A stretch of DNA of 64,000 nucleotides from Paraspadella gotoi (taxonomy: Eukaryota > Chaetognatha): assembly GCA_051294375.1 (NCBI GenBank), contig CM119263.1:21684494-21748493 (forward strand), given 5' to 3'. Positions 1 through 10,541 of the stretch are shown here, in pieces. Made by a program: the position numbers and the translations under genes. The notes beneath the pieces were generated by a model. The model was not told the origin of the DNA. It did not search any database and saw nothing but the letters and a program-made list of their open reading frames with translations. Numbering within the stretch: position 1 is the first letter of the stretch; each line of letters opens with the position of its first letter.

Positions 1-215
1 AGATTTTTGACCATTTGTGGCCCTCAGGGGCTGCTACCTCAGGACCCCTTATCTCAGCTTAGGGGTGGAATGTAAAAATTCGCCTCGATAGTTCCATTTG
101 TATCACTACTGGTACTCCGCATGCAAAATTTCATTAAATTCTATTCAGTAGTTTTCTCGGAACGTGTTCTCGTCACAAAAAAAGGGTACCACATTTTATA
201 ATATGAAGCCTTCTG
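1..215. mobile_element. Right end of a TA-flanked long-TIR DNA element (truncated by window)
   Basis: This is the same sequence as 5994-6208, the right terminal inverted repeat of the element described at 5485-6208. Here the terminus ...CCTTCTG is followed by TA, which gives the expected TA target duplication on this side. In the second copy the TA reads TT, probably a base error. Confidence 0.6.
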
Positions 216-305
216 TACCACTTCATTGATAGTGAAGCCAGGTACTCCAGGAGTAAATGAAGGAGACTCTGAGAGCCTGTCCAAAGTAAGGGGCAAGATA
301 GCTTA

Positions 306-1252
306 CAGATCTGCTCAAAAAAAGTTTAATAGTTATGATAAAAGCATTTTATTTAGTTATTTGAAGGAAAATAGTACTTTTTAGGATTCAGTTAGTTAAT
401 ACGTTGTCAGACCATTATTTGCTTCCAGCACCACCTCCCTGCAATGAGGGAGAGAGTTGTAGGGACTGCACAAATATGAAGGGTTCAGCTCCCCAAATTC
501 ATTTTTAAATTTTTTAGATTTTGTTGACTGTCATGGCGTTATATTGCAAAATATCCCTTTTCATCCTTGACCAAACATTTTCGATGAAGTTGCAGTCAGG
601 TGAGTTTCTGGGCCAACTTTGAGTACCTCGATCCCATTTTCCTCATGATATTTTTGAGTGGTTTTAGTATTGTATCCAAGAGCTCTATCCTCAATGAAAA
701 GCTTCCCATTCACTGTTGAACAACTGGTAACACTTCCTTTTCTCTCCATTTTTTTCCCAACTGGCTTGCAGAAGCCTTACAACCTTGAATTGCGAGACTA
801 TCCACGTCATCGTTCTCACTCTGTGGACATGCGAGGCCGCCTGCTTCCAACAGCTCGTCCAAGGTGTCCAGTTGCTTCAAATTTGTTGATAACTCTGCAG
901 ATGGTTGTTAGAGGGAAATAAAAATGCCTGGCGATCCTATATCTTGACAAACCGCCCTTCCAAAGCTCAACTATTGCAGCTTTCCTTTTGGGGATCAGCT
1001 GTTTTGAAGTTTCTACACAAAAAACACAAAAAAACAAAGATGGATTAAAAAAATTTTTTCGCAAAAAAAAAAGGAAATTGTAAGACAAAATTTCGATCCT
1101 TTTTTATTTTAGTACAGCTTCTATAATATTTAGCCTAAAAACCTCGTCTTGGGCTCGGATGAGAAAATATTTGTCTTGGCTTTCAAATGAACCCAAATTT
1201 TAAGCGAGATAGAAGGGGATTCAAAGTTTAAACTTTTTTCTGAGCAGATCTG
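306..1252 (-). mobile_element. Tc1/mariner-type element, internally deleted transposase, copy 1
   Basis: The ends are inverted repeats beginning CAGATCTGCTCA, each flanked by TA (304-305 and 1253-1254), as in Tc1/mariner elements. On the minus strand, about 1010-830 encodes a Tc1 helix-turn-helix start (AAIVELWKGGLSRYRIA, then TICRVINKF). About 640-530 encodes the C-terminal signature WPRNSPDCNFIENVWSRMKR followed by ILQYNAM. The reading frame shifts between them. An intact Tc1 is about 1.6-1.7 kb. At 947 bp this copy lacks the region that should carry the first two catalytic acidic residues, so it is a non-autonomous deletion derivative. Confidence 0.85.
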
Positions 1253-1257
1253 TATTT

Positions 1258-1311
1258 ATTAAATGAATGGATAATTTTTTTTATATTGGTTGTATCAATT
1301 TCATTCAAAAT
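1258..1311. repeat. Short dispersed repeat X (flank of the Tc1 insertion)
   Basis: The sequence AATGGATAATTTTT, then TATTGGTTGTAYCAATTTCAT-like bases, recurs at about 31715-31760 and 54885-54930, with a weaker match near 29325-29360. It contains a small palindrome (TTGGT-TGT-ACCAA in the best copy). The sequence left of the Tc1 element (CTGTCCAAAGTAA, about 279) also matches the sequence left of the 31.7-kb copy, so the Tc1 appears to have inserted into one copy of this repeat. Confidence 0.55.
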
Positions 1312-1504
1312 ATTTCCTATTTTTTTCTGAATTTTTTGTTAACGACCCCATGCTTAGCAATACCGTATTCATGATTCTACATTAGTTCTCACAGATGGCT
1401 AGTTTTCACTAAAATAATTCATTATTCTATCAGTACGGTATTCGCGAAAAGCATTTAGTTTGAAACTTGCATTCTGCTAATCATCATTTTCACAATAAAA
1501 ATAA

Positions 1505-1700
1505 AGCCAACAGCATGTGTGATGCTTGGGATGTGAGGCATCTCCCGACAGCTGGCGCTCAGGGCTTTGGACCTGCAGTGACCACCCCATGTAACTGGCG
1601 TGATTCTGCCGACACCATCACACTTTAACCAGCGTGACCGTGAGGGGATTGAACCTGGAACTCACGGTTGGCGAACGAGTACATAGCTGTACACGTACAG
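1505..1700 (-). mobile_element. tRNA-derived SINE-like repeat, copy 1
   Basis: On the minus strand a Pol III B-box-like motif GGTTCAATCC (1645-1654) lies about 40 bases after an A-box-like AGCTATGTACTCG, the spacing found in tRNA genes. A non-tRNA body follows. It does not fold as an intact tRNA by eye. A second copy is at 7490-7693. Confidence 0.5.
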
Positions 1701-2077
1701 TGTACAAGCCAATGGGACGAGCAGAGCTTCATCAAAATATACGGGAGGAAAATTTAGTATTCGCAACAATAGTTTTCCTCTTCGCAACGGCTGCTCGCTC
1801 TTTTTGCCTTACGAGAGTTTAACTAAAAAAATAGAAACTTAGAAAGCGAACGCGAGCCACTTGTTTTGCCATCTTGCGGTTCAGATGTTTAATATGTTGG
1901 ATACTGATTTTTTTTTAGAACCGATAAATGGTATTAGACTCTCAAGAATCGATTGCGCTCGAAAGTTTCGCCATCTGTGCCTTAAATAAAGTACTATTGA
2001 ATAGACAAAAGATCAAAAGAAAACCTCTCACCTTACTTGTCTCAGCCAGAATGAAAATCAATCTTCATCTGTGGAAA

Positions 2078-2083
2078 GAGAGA

Positions 2084-2121
<38 letters not shown>

Positions 2122-2122
2122 C
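2078..2122. repeat. (GA)n microsatellite
   Basis: This is a run of GA repeats with one interruption. The matching tract in the second copy is 9053-9103 and differs in length, as expected for an unstable or error-prone tract. Confidence 0.95.
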
Positions 2123-2139
2123 ACTAATCCGTGCTCCTT

Positions 2140-2296
2140 GTTTCAGGCTGTCGTCATGGCAACAAAGAAGAGGAGGAGTGGCGGAAGGAAAGCGAAGGGG
2201 AAGGAAATGAGGGGAAGAGAAAAACCGGGAAACCAGTTGGTCGTAATTCTATCGCCGATAAACAAAACTTGCTCAATAAAAAAAAATATTCTCTGA
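2140..2296 (+). other. Possible basic exon, duplicated at 9118-9258; unrecognised
   Basis: After TTGTTTCAG, an acceptor-like sequence, both block copies hold a purine-rich stretch with an ATG and a Lys/Arg/Glu-rich reading frame. The frames disagree between copies because of indels. No family is recognised, and low-complexity purine sequence can mimic such a frame. Confidence 0.2.
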
Positions 2297-2349
2297 ATCT
2301 CCCCTTCATTTTTACATTTAATTTACATGCGTTTCTATTCATTCGTTCG

Positions 2350-2386
<37 letters not shown>

Positions 2387-2411
2387 NNNNNNNNNNNNNN
2401 NNNNNNNNNNN
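2387..2411. other. Assembly gap (25 N)
   Basis: Exactly 25 Ns directly follow a (CT)n tract. The two other gaps in the window are also 25 Ns. Confidence 0.99.
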
Positions 2412-2854
2412 ACTTTTCTCAGTGAAAAAAGAATTACTTCTTTTTCCTTCTTTTCCTTCTCACGCGCCTCCTTCCTTTTTTTTTCACGTGAGACGCCATT
2501 CACATGCAAATCCGTCACGCCCTCTTTCGGACTGCGCGCGTTGAAAAAAGAAAAAACCCTTCGCTCTAGAACGACCGACGACCAATAACACAACGCCGCG
2601 GCGCGTCCAGAATCTAAGGAGTGGCGCCGTTTATTTTGTGCGCCAACGCCACCTCATCGAGCGAGATTTGTGTCGCGTGTCACTAACGTCCGCCTCACGC
2701 CCCCCACCGACACCTAATCGCCCCCTTCTATTGGCCGCGTGCCTGATTTAACTGTCTCGAAATCAAATTAATGGATTCTCCGACGAATGAAATTGTAGTT
2801 AATCGTTTTCTCCCGCGAGCAAGCGGATTTCATGCGACGCTGAAGTCTCTCTCT

Positions 2855-2892
<38 letters not shown>

Positions 2893-3362
2893 TCTCTCTT
2901 CTCTCTCTTCTCTCTCTCTCTACGCTAGTCGTATAAACAATAAAAAATAAAAGTGGAAATAGTCGAGAAAAACAAAGCGCGTCTCAAAATTACAGTACCT
3001 TCGATCAACTAACCAAATCACATACGGATTCACGCCCGGATCGACGAGAGACGCTCGCTCTCGATGCAAAATAAAACTGAGCAAAAAGTGCGAGAGAGAG
3101 AGAGTGAGAAGAGAGAGAAAGTCGAGATCGGAAAAATCGGCCAAAGCATTGGCGAAAAAACGAAAAATAAAATATTCGTGGTCACTCGTCAATTACAATA
3201 ACTAAATCATTAAAAACGAAGAGAAGAAATATTAAAAAAACAACGAGAAAGGAGCAAGAAAAAACTGTTAATTATGTGGATTAAAACGTCATGGTTGCCA
3301 CCAGAGGCGTTCGCATGGACAAGGCAGCGGATACGACTCGACGGACGAGTTGAAATACGACG
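2412..3362. other. Non-coding; CT/GA tracts and GC-rich upstream region
   Basis: No gene was seen. The stretch holds (CT)n at about 2847-2930, CpG-rich sequence at about 2570-2740 with an inverted CCAAT box (CTATTGGCC), and a GA-rich stretch near 3100. It could include the promoter of the ligand gene downstream, but no TATA box or initiator was identified with confidence. Confidence 0.4.
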
Positions 3363-4343
3363 GTGATCGATCGGCCACGCGCCATCTTCCGGTTACTGAG
3401 GCTGGCTCTGTCTTGCTCTGATCGCCATGGAAACGTCGGTTCGGACGGGCGACAGGTCGGCCGTGGGGGTCCGCGACTCGCGAAGGTTAGGGCCGAACTT
3501 GGAGGCGGAGACGGCGCCGGATCGTCGGAAAGAAGACTTGGAGACGATGCTGAGGCTGTTGACGACCGAATCGAGTGGCCGTAGAACGCGAGGACTTAAA
3601 CTTTTCCGTCAACTCCTCTAACGCCGCGGCCAAGTCCTCCGAACGCCTCTAACCACTTTGTATCCTCTCCAGTTTATTCCTTCGCATCCTCCTCAAAATC
3701 TCCGTGGCCATCTTCATCGTCGTCGTCGGCGTCGGGCGGCGGCGTCGTCATCTCTCCCATCTCAAGCGCCACCGTTTTCTCGATGCGTCCCACCGAATCT
3801 GTCGTCGAGACTGAAGAGAGACGAATCGACCGCTCGGCAAATCCTCCATCTCCGCCATCCGTAAGTCCGAAGGATCTTCCTGACGACCGTTGTTTCAGGA
3901 CGGTCGATTTATCGAACCAGCAATCCCTTCAAAGTTCCTCAAAGCGTTTCCCTCTGGCTCCGACCAATCGGAACGGCTTAGGTTCCGCGGCTCGCCGACC
4001 GAATAACAGAAGACGCGGGGAACCCGCTGCGTCGGCGCTTTCTCGCCCCGGAAGTTTAGGCCAATACAAGAAGTGTCCTTTGCCGGAATGGACCGACGAT
4101 CATTTTGCCGCAAATGACGGACGATCCTCTGCCGAATCGGCGGATAAACGCGGACCGTTCCTTCGAACTGGAGGCCTCGGACAAATATTCGTCCACTCGT
4201 CCTCTCCCTCCCCGTCTCATCCAAGAACCTTTCCACCATTCGGATTCGCCCCAGCATTCGCGTTCCTTTTTCGCCGCTCGCCGACAGCCTCGCCACCACG
4301 CCGGCCTCGACACCACAAAAACGCGGGTCTAAAGCCCTTCAAG
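3363..4343 (+). other. Probable 5' coding part of the trunk/noggin-like gene, frame broken
   Basis: GC-rich, coding-like sequence runs into the recognisable ligand gene but changes frame several times, so no continuous product can be read. A hydrophobic stretch that could be a signal peptide (ILLKISVAIFIVVVGVG) is encoded at about 3684-3734, without a start codon in the same frame. One ATG in a good context is at 3427 (METSVRTGDR). At about 4105-4250 a plausible stretch PLPPRLIQEPFHHSDSP is open. Low-accuracy sequence is the likeliest reason, but a decayed gene cannot be excluded. Confidence 0.4.
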
Positions 4344-5140
4344 TTACCTGCGAACCAACGGCCACCGACCTGCTGCGGAAGTTGATGGGCGGCGCCTTCC
4401 ATGCGCGCTACATGAGCGTGGAACGACCGGAAGTTGCCGAGGAACCCGTGGGAGGAGCAGGCGCAGCTGGCGAAGACTCATGACCGGCTTCTGCTGGCGG
4501 ATCAGCCGATCGCGGACGAGAAGGTGGAGCGTCTGCCTTTTCACGTGGGCGAGGGTTACTCGAGAGTGCTGCAGGACGAACCCACCTATCGACTCGTATC
4601 GCAGCGTCGACTGCGGTTTCGGACGAGGGCGGAAATGCGGCGGAGGGACGAGAGAAGAGAGGAAATCGATATCGCGAATCTCGATCTCCCGAGTCTCCTC
4701 CCATTTCCTCTCTTTCTCCCTCCGCTTCTCCCTCCCCTCTCCACTCGACGGCCACACCCAATCCGTCGTCCGCTTCCTCAACTCGATCGAACCTCCTCGA
4801 CGAAGACGTCGAGATCCCGCTCGCTGACGGGGAGGAAAATGAGGAGGAGGAGGAGATCCCTTGGAAATGTGAATCGCGCGTCGTTTGGGAAGATCTCGGC
4901 GCCAACTATTTCCCGCGCTACTTGAGGACAGTCGAATGTCTCGCGGTCCGCGGCTGGTTCGGGACACTTTCGCTGCTCAACCAAAGCCTTCACCGTGAAG
5001 TGCTCAAACGGCGGAGCGACCAGTGCGTACCTGTCCGGCTTCCCGTCGGGTTGGGCGATGACGTGCAGGTCAAGTACGAGGAGGAAATGGGTCTTCGAGG
5101 AGGAGAAGCATCACCTTTTTGCTGCGAGTGCGTGCAGTGA
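4344..5140 (+). CDS. Trunk/noggin-like secreted cystine-knot protein (frameshifted)
   Basis: Family knowledge: noggin binds BMPs and trunk activates the Torso receptor; both are secreted proteins with a C-terminal cystine knot. Seen here: an N-terminal LLRKLMGGAFHARYMS at about 4370-4420 matches the noggin LLRSLLGG.. helix. An acidic linker follows. Then comes WKCESRVVWEDLG followed by NYFPRYLRTVEC at about 4862-4936, the counterpart of noggin WNDLGSRFWPRYVK. The terminus is FCCECVQ and stop at 5138-5140, matching the closing CxC of the knot. Between 4940 and 5115 the conserved residues alternate between two frames (FRCSTKAFTVK, then LKRRSDQCVPV, then KWVFEEE), and there is a TGA at 4481 in one frame. 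Cysteines and framework residues survive every shift, so sequencing indels are more likely than decay. YFPRYLR and the knot look closer to trunk-like than to vertebrate noggin proteins. The start is not determined. Confidence 0.65.
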
Positions 5141-5484
5141 ACTGGCTGGAGCGGCGGAGAAAGAGCAGCTCCAGATATCCTAGAGGGACAAGTTTAGAAA
5201 ACTCTGTGATTATTTTCTTCAGATAATCGACATAAACATAAACAAGCGCTCGGTTTTTTTTTTGTTTGCAGCAAAGTTCTTAAGTGGTGTTGCATTGGAT
5301 ATTTTTGGTTATCATTAATTTGCTTGTTCGTTTTTAATTTCGTTAGATTTTGAAAACTTTTTATTTCTTTTTTTTCTTATTTGAATGAAAAATTCATTTT
5401 TGATTTCAGACAATATAGTATTCCCGATCTAATACTTAAGGGAGTGGTCTTTTCATACATTGAAACATTCTTTGAAACATATTA

Positions 5485-6208
5485 CAGAAGGATTTCATAT
5501 TATAAAATGTGTACCCCTTTTTTGTGACCAGAATCTGTTCCCACCAAACTACCCAATCGAATTTAATCAAATTTTACATTTAGAGTGCTAATGACTATAT
5601 AAATGAACTACCGAGGCGAATTTTGATATTCAACCCTGACAAGAGATACAGGGCCCTGAGGCTGGACCCCTGGGGGGCCAAAAAATGCTAAAATTTTTTT
5701 TTATTTTCAAATTTTTTAGTAGCATCAGGTGCATTGACGTTTTTAAACATAAGAAAAAAACATTTTAGAACTAAAATTGATAAATTTTCAATAATATTAG
5801 CATGGTTGAAGATGCATGGTTCATCGTTTTACTTCCAATTTTCCCAAATTATTCCAAATCTGATTTTAACTGCTGATGTTCATGAAGCTAAAAATTAAGG
5901 TAAATGAATTTTTTAAGATAATAAATACGTTTTTGTGGAAGAGTAAACGTCTGTACAACTGTTTTAAAACAAAAATAATTAAAAAATTTAAAAAGATTTT
6001 TGACCATTTGTGGCCCTCAGGGGCTGCTACCTCAGGACCCTTATCTCAGCTTAGGGGTGGAATGTAAAAATTCGCCTCGATAGTTCCATTTGTATCACTA
6101 CTGGTTACTCCGCATTGCAAAATTTTCATAAATTCTATTCAGTAGTTTTCTCGGAACGTGTTCTCGTCACAAAAAAGGGTACCACATTTTATAATATGAA
6201 GCCTTCTG
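5485..6208. mobile_element. TA-flanked DNA element with ~210-bp terminal inverted repeats
   Basis: The left end CAGAAGGATTTCATATTATA and its neighbours through about 5690 are the reverse complement of about 5998-6208, with moderate divergence. Shared blocks include the GGTACC/ACACATTTTATAATATG motif, TTCGCCTCG and the GGCCCTCAGGGG-like core. TA precedes the left end (5483-5484), and TA follows the right end in the equivalent position at 216-217. About 300 AT-rich bases lie between the arms, with no coding frame. Long TIRs, TA duplication and no transposase indicate a non-autonomous Tc1/mariner-type (foldback-like) element. Confidence 0.65.
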
Positions 6209-6297
6209 TTCACTTCATTGATAGTGAAGCCAGGTACTCCAGGAGTAAATGAAGGAGACTCTGAGAGCCTGTCCAAAGTAAGGGCGAAGATAGCTTA

Positions 6298-7244
6298 CAG
6301 ATCTGCTCAAAAAAAGTTTAATAGTTATGATAAAAGCATTTTATTTAGTTATTTGAAGGAAAATAGTTTACTTTTTAGGATTCAGTTAGTTAATACGTTG
6401 TCAGACCATTATTTGCTTCCGCCCACCCTCCCTGCAATGAGGGAGAGAGTTGTAGGGACTGCACAAATATGAAGGGTTCAGCTCCCCAAATTCATTTTTA
6501 AATTTTTTAGATTTTGTTGACTGTCATGGCGTTATATTGCAAAATATCCCTTTTCATCCTTGACCAAACATTTTCGATGAAGTTGCAGTTCAGGTGAGTT
6601 TCTGTGGCCAACTTTGAGTACCTCGATCCCATTTCTCCTCATGATATTTTTGAGTGGTTTTAGTATTGTAATCCAAAGCTCTATCCTCAATGAAAAGCTT
6701 CCCATTCACTGTTGAACAACTGGTAACACTTCCTTTTCTCTCCATTTTTTTCCCAACTGGCTTGCAGAAGCCTTACAACCTTGAAATTGCGAGACTATCC
6801 ACGTCATCGTTCTCACTCTGTGGACATGCAGGCCGCCTGCTTCCAACAGCTCGTCCAAGGTGTCCAGTTGCTTCAAATTTGTTGATAACTCTGCAGAGGT
6901 TTGTTAGGGGAAATTAAAAATGCCTGGCGATCCTATATCTTGACAACCGCCCTTCCAAAGCTCAACTATTGCAGCTTTCTTTTGGGGATCAGCTGTTTTG
7001 AAGTTTCTACACAAAAACACAAAAAAACAAAGATGATTAAAAAATTTTTTTCGCAAAAAAAAAAGGAAATTGTAAGACAAAATTTCGATCCTTTTTTATT
7101 TTAGTACAGCTTCTATAATATTTAGCCTAAAAACCTCGTCTTGGGCTCGGATGAGAGAAATATTTGTCTTGGCTTTCAGAATGAACCCAAATTTTTTAAG
7201 GAGATAGAAGGGGATTCAAAGTTTAAACTTTTTCTGAGCATCTG
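6298..7244 (-). mobile_element. Tc1/mariner-type deletion derivative, copy 2
   Basis: This is the same element as 306-1252, with the same termini and TA flanks (6296-6297 and 7245-7246). Two bases are missing from the right terminal repeat, which reads GAGCATCTG. The helix-turn-helix segment (about 6990-6830) and the C-terminal WPRNSPDCN-type segment (about 6620-6530) are recognisable on the minus strand but frame-shifted. Confidence 0.8.
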
Positions 7245-7489
7245 TATTTATTAAATGATGGATAATTTTTTTTATATTGGTTGTATCAATTTTCATTCAA
7301 AATATTCCTATTTTTTTTCTGAATTTTTTGTTAACGACCCCATGCTTAGCAATACCGTATTCATGATTCTACATTAGTTCTCACAGATGGCTAGTTTTCA
7401 CTAAAATATTCAATTATTCTATCAGTACGGTATTTCGCGAAAAGCATTGGTTTGAAACTTGCATTCTGCTAATCATCATTTTCACAATA

Positions 7490-7693
7490 AAAATAAAGCA
7501 CAGCATGCTGTGATGCTTGGGATGTGAGGCATCTCCCGACAGCTGGCGCTCAGGGCTTTGGACCTGCAGTGACCACCCCATGTAACTGGCGTGATTCTCG
7601 CCGACACATCACACTTTAACCAGACGTGACCGTGAGGGGATTGAACCTGGAACTCACGGTTGGCGAACCGAGTCATAGCTGTTACACGTACAG
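7490..7693 (-). mobile_element. tRNA-derived SINE-like repeat, copy 2
   Basis: This is the second copy of the repeat at 1505-1700, with the B-box-like GGTTCAATCC on the minus strand at about 7637-7646. The hAT-type element at 7694 begins just beyond its head. Confidence 0.5.
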
Positions 7694-8662
7694 TAGAGCT
7701 GTTGAAAATAACAAAAATTATAACAAATCAAGTGAGGTACATAGCTATTTATTGTAATGTAGTCTGTAGAATTGATGGTGATGACCATTTTTTGTTATAA
7801 TTTTATCTTTCTTGTCGAAAATAAGGTTTTTAATGTATATAAAATTATTAAACCTTATAAGTTATGAAAATCAAATTATTAAATTTTATAATAATTTATA
7901 TGAGCTTTTGAAATATATAAAAAAAAGATTATAAAAATTTTTGGGTAAGTTATTTCTAAATTTTATGTTTTATAAGAAGTTAGTTAATATTTATTAATTA
8001 TTATGAGTAAAATTTGGGCTAAAGTTTAAAAAATAATAATTTCAAATTCTTTTCATGATTGCATTTCTTTGCAAACAAGTTGATGTTAGAAAAATAATTT
8101 TGTATTCAAAAATTATGTATTAAGTTGGTCAAATTTCAGAAAAAATTATAGTTTTAGCCAAAATTGAAAATTAACCAAAAATATAGTTGTTTAATATTTT
8201 AACCTACTTTAATGAAAGAATTTTTTAAAAATGGGATTATATTTTCTTGATATCACTTTTTGTAAGGAATTCAAAATCTGGTTTTAAATTTAAAAATTTT
8301 TATTTTTCACTTTAGTTATTTTTTATTTTATTTATTAATAATAAAGCTTAACAAACTATTTTAATAAAATATAATGTAAATAAATTACCAGAATTTTTAT
8401 GATATGGCGTCTTTATTTCATATTATGTAAGATTAAAATATGGCTTTTATAAAATCTTATTTATTTGAGTTTCCTTATACTCTACATGTTTGCTCCTACC
8501 TTTTAATAGCACTTATATGCTGCAAAAATTCGCCATTTCCGACAAAGAAGATAGAACTATTCAAAAAAATGGTTCTTCATCGGATTCTTACAGACTTGAT
8601 TACACTAAATACATGTACTCACTTTGATTTGTTATAATTTCGTTATTTTTTCAAACGCCCTA
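7694..8662. mobile_element. hAT-type non-autonomous element (MITE) with 8-bp target duplication
   Basis: This AT-rich 969-bp insertion has terminal inverted repeats TAGAGCTGTTGAAAATAAC.. and TAGGGCGTTTGAAAAAATAAC.., which continue as ATTATAACAAATCAA..GTGAG.. for about 47 bases. It is flanked by the direct 8-bp duplication ACGTACAG (7686-7693 and 8663-8670). The equivalent site in copy 1 (about 1692-1700) holds a single ACGTACAG. An 8-bp duplication with TAG/CAG-type ends is characteristic of the hAT superfamily. No transposase frame is present, so it must be moved in trans. Confidence 0.85.
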
Positions 8663-9052
8663 ACGTACAGTGTACAAAGCCAATGGGACGAGCAGAGGCT
8701 TCATTCAAAAATATACGGGAGGAAAAAAATTTAGTATGCAACAAATTGTTTTCCTCTTCGCAAGATCGGCTGCTCGCTCTTTTTGCCTACGAGAGTTTTA
8801 ACTAAAAAAATAGAAACTTAGAAAGCGAAACGCGAGCCACTTGTTTTGCCATCTTGCGTTCAGATGTTTAATAATGTTGATCTGATTTTTTTTTAGAACC
8901 GATAAATGGTATTAGATCTCTAAAGAATCGATTTGCGCTGCGAAGTTGCCATCTGTGCCTTAAATAAATACTTTTTGAATAGACAAAGATCAAAAGAAAC
9001 CTCTCACCTTACTTGTCTCAGCAGATTGAAAATCAATTCTTCATCTGTGGAA

Positions 9053-9059
9053 AGAGAGA

Positions 9060-9103
<44 letters not shown>
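9053..9103. repeat. (GA)n microsatellite
   Basis: This is the GA run of block copy 2, allelic to 2078-2122. Confidence 0.95.
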
Positions 9104-9104
<1 letters not shown>

Positions 9105-9399
9105 TAATCCGGGCTCCTTGTTTCAGGCTGTCGTCATGGCAACAAAGAGTAAGGAGGGTGCGCGGAAGGAAAGGCGAAGGGGAGGAAATGAGGGTAAGAG
9201 AAAAAACCGGAAACCAGTTGGTCGTAATTCTATCGCCGATAAACAACTTGCTCAATAAAAAAAAATATTTTCTGAATCTCCTATCATTTTACATATTTAT
9301 TTACATGCGTTTATTCATCCGTTCGTTTTTCTCTCTGCTCTCTCTTCTTCTCTTCTCTCCTCTCTTCTTCTCTCTCTCTTTCTCTCTCTCCTCTCTCAT

Positions 9400-9434
<35 letters not shown>

Positions 9435-9446
9435 ATTCGCTAAAGT

Positions 9447-9799
9447 GATGCTAAGTAGAGCCGACAGATTTCAAAGATTGTATTTGAAATGGAAATTTAA
9501 ATTCATGAGCAGAAATAAAAGTATTGAAAAGCCTTTCACACTTTCCTATTCCATCCTTCTCTCTCTCTCTCTCTTTCTCTTTCTGGCTCTCTCCCGGTGA
9601 ATAGTCTGAATAGTCTCCCTCGTTAATGGGCCTGTCTGAGTCAATGATAACATCATTGTCTATTTAAGAGAGAAGGGAAGAACGCTTTTGAATTTCGGAA
9701 TAGCAAAATAGATAGGCAAAGTCAAAATTAATGAGAAAAGAATGAGTCAAAGACTTTCACGGGAGCCGTAAACTAACGATGGGTGAGAAGAGAGAGATA

Positions 9800-9800
<1 letters not shown>
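9447..9800. other. No gene seen
   Basis: Unique AT-rich sequence with a short (CT)n near 9560-9580. It links the first duplicated block to the second. Confidence 0.6.
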
Positions 9801-9869
<69 letters not shown>

Positions 9870-10283
9870 TGCGTGAATGGAGAAAAACCACGAAAGAAAA
9901 GAAATAATGGAACGGCGTTTGGCGCCATCGAAGGTTTTCGCGCTACGTCAATCAAGCAAGGGGCCAACGACTCTGTCTGTCTCTCTGTCTGATTATCTGT
10001 CAGTCTTCTTTCTTTTCTTTCTTTCTTCTTTTCTTTCTTCTTTTCTTAAACGCCTCATTTTCTCATTCATTGCAAAACCTCAAGAGGGTACTTATGTATT
10101 TCGTTTCGTCTGTATTTCTATGAGTGAAAATCAGTTTTCTTTGCAGTAGTTTGTTTTAAATAATTAATTTGCTGTATGCTGAATTTAGGTTTACTATTCT
10201 GTACAACTACATAAAATGATATAATTTTTGACTATTGCAATAAAATCTTTACAAAAAGAGTTGCCCGTAAACCTTAACCCTAT

Positions 10284-10481
10284 CTCCTTTTCGTCTCTCA
10301 TCTCTCTCTTCTCTCTCTCCTCATCTCTCTCTCTCTCTCTCTCTCTCCTCTCTCCTCTCTCTCTCTCTCTCTCTCTCAGAATTATTTCGTCACCATCCAT
10401 TCCGCTCAGATTCGAACCTCATCACATTCTTGTCTCTTTTCTCATACCCAATTTTTCATGACAATCTTTCTCTCTCTCTCA

Positions 10482-10538
<57 letters not shown>
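10284..10538. repeat. Two (CT)n microsatellites
   Basis: CT-rich tracts lie at about 10284-10378 and 10468-10538. The equivalents in copy B are about 16031-16083 and 16167-16236, and lengths differ. Confidence 0.9.

Positions 10539-10541
<3 letters not shown>

Larger units (their letters stand above)
1..2386. repeat. Duplicated block, copy 1 (matches 5994-9446)
   Basis: Base-by-base reading shows this block repeated from 5994 onward in the same orientation, with scattered single-base indels, often in homopolymers. Shared landmarks in order are the end of a long-TIR element, a Tc1 remnant, a SINE and a (GA)n tract. The one large difference is a 969-bp insertion at 7694-8662 that this copy lacks. 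The block ends in a (CT)n tract at the 25-N gap, which suggests an assembly duplicate or two haplotypes rather than an old duplication. Confidence 0.9.
5994..9446. repeat. Duplicated block, copy 2 (matches 1-2386 plus a 969-bp insertion)
   Basis: This block is collinear with 1-2386 except for the element at 7694-8662. Both copies carry independent small indels. The 3' ends diverge after the (CT)n tract: this copy continues into TTTCATTCGC, while copy 1 meets the N gap. Confidence 0.9.
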
